This document shows positions 5,930 to 6,113 of a stretch of 6,113 nucleotides of DNA, piece by piece. Numbering within the stretch: position 1 is the first letter of the stretch; each line of letters begins with the position of its first letter. The notes under the pieces were generated by a model, which saw only the letters and a program-made list of their open reading frames with translations, did no database searches and had not been told where the DNA came from. Location: the NCBI GenBank assembly GCA_964617665.1, contig CAZUAH010000745.1:1-6113 (forward strand), written 5' to 3'. Position numbers and translations under genes: made by a program. Source of the DNA: JADHUC01 sp964617665. Its GTDB lineage: Bacteria; Planctomycetota; Planctomycetia; Pirellulales; Pirellulaceae.

Positions 5930-6113
5930 AAGCACGCGACGGCGCCGCTGATCGCACACGTCGTTTCGTCGAAACCCCATATTTGGTACTCGCAGAGGCA
6001 AAAGTGGATATCGCATTAGAATGGTCGGCACGCAAAAACGGGAACTGCAATCTCCGCCGACAGTATACATTGCCGAGACTGGGGGCCGCTGGGAGTCTAG
6101 GGTAAACGTAACG

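Noticed and set aside
5930..6070. 47-codon N-terminal extension of the membrane protein
   Set aside because: The frame is open, but third-position composition differs from the rest of the gene, there is no Shine-Dalgarno site, and the sequence shows no signal or domain. I kept the shorter start.

Overview
The window holds five genes, all on the minus strand: two aminoacyl-tRNA synthetases, a small acetyltransferase, a predicted membrane protein and the 5' part of a low-complexity exported protein. No plus-strand gene, tRNA, rRNA, CRISPR array or mobile element could be supported. The organism is probably a planctomycete, perhaps of the Pirellula/Rhodopirellula type. This is inferred from the style of the synthetases, the basic C-terminal tail of the membrane protein, the secreted Pro/Ala/Glu-rich protein and the uneven use of Shine-Dalgarno sites. 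It is not proven by any single marker.

In transcription order (right to left): (1) a predicted six-helix membrane protein of unknown function (4742-5929) with a charged, disordered C-terminal third; (2) a 158-bp gap with a candidate terminator and a small hairpin; (3) gltX, glutamyl-tRNA synthetase (3018-4583); (4) glnS, glutaminyl-tRNA synthetase (1270-3000), 17 bp after gltX; (5) a GNAT acetyltransferase resembling short N-acetylglutamate synthases (814-1254), 15 bp after glnS; (6) a 234-bp gap with a hairpin directly after the acetyltransferase stop, a candidate promoter, and a leader with a hairpin and a 12-bp direct repeat; (7) the start of a secreted or surface protein (579 to beyond base 1) that becomes a 15-bp, five-residue PAPVE repeat at the window edge.

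The tight spacing of gltX, glnS and the acetyltransferase suggests one operon. GluRS charges tRNA-Glu with glutamate, GlnRS charges tRNA-Gln with glutamine, and the acetyltransferase, if it is a short ArgA-type enzyme, would acetylate glutamate for arginine synthesis. The best leads are this glutamate-themed cluster, an apparent extra segment of about 33 residues just after the KMSKS-type loop of GluRS, and the repeat protein with its structured leader. I found no clear sign of an undescribed multi-gene system; most of the window is housekeeping.
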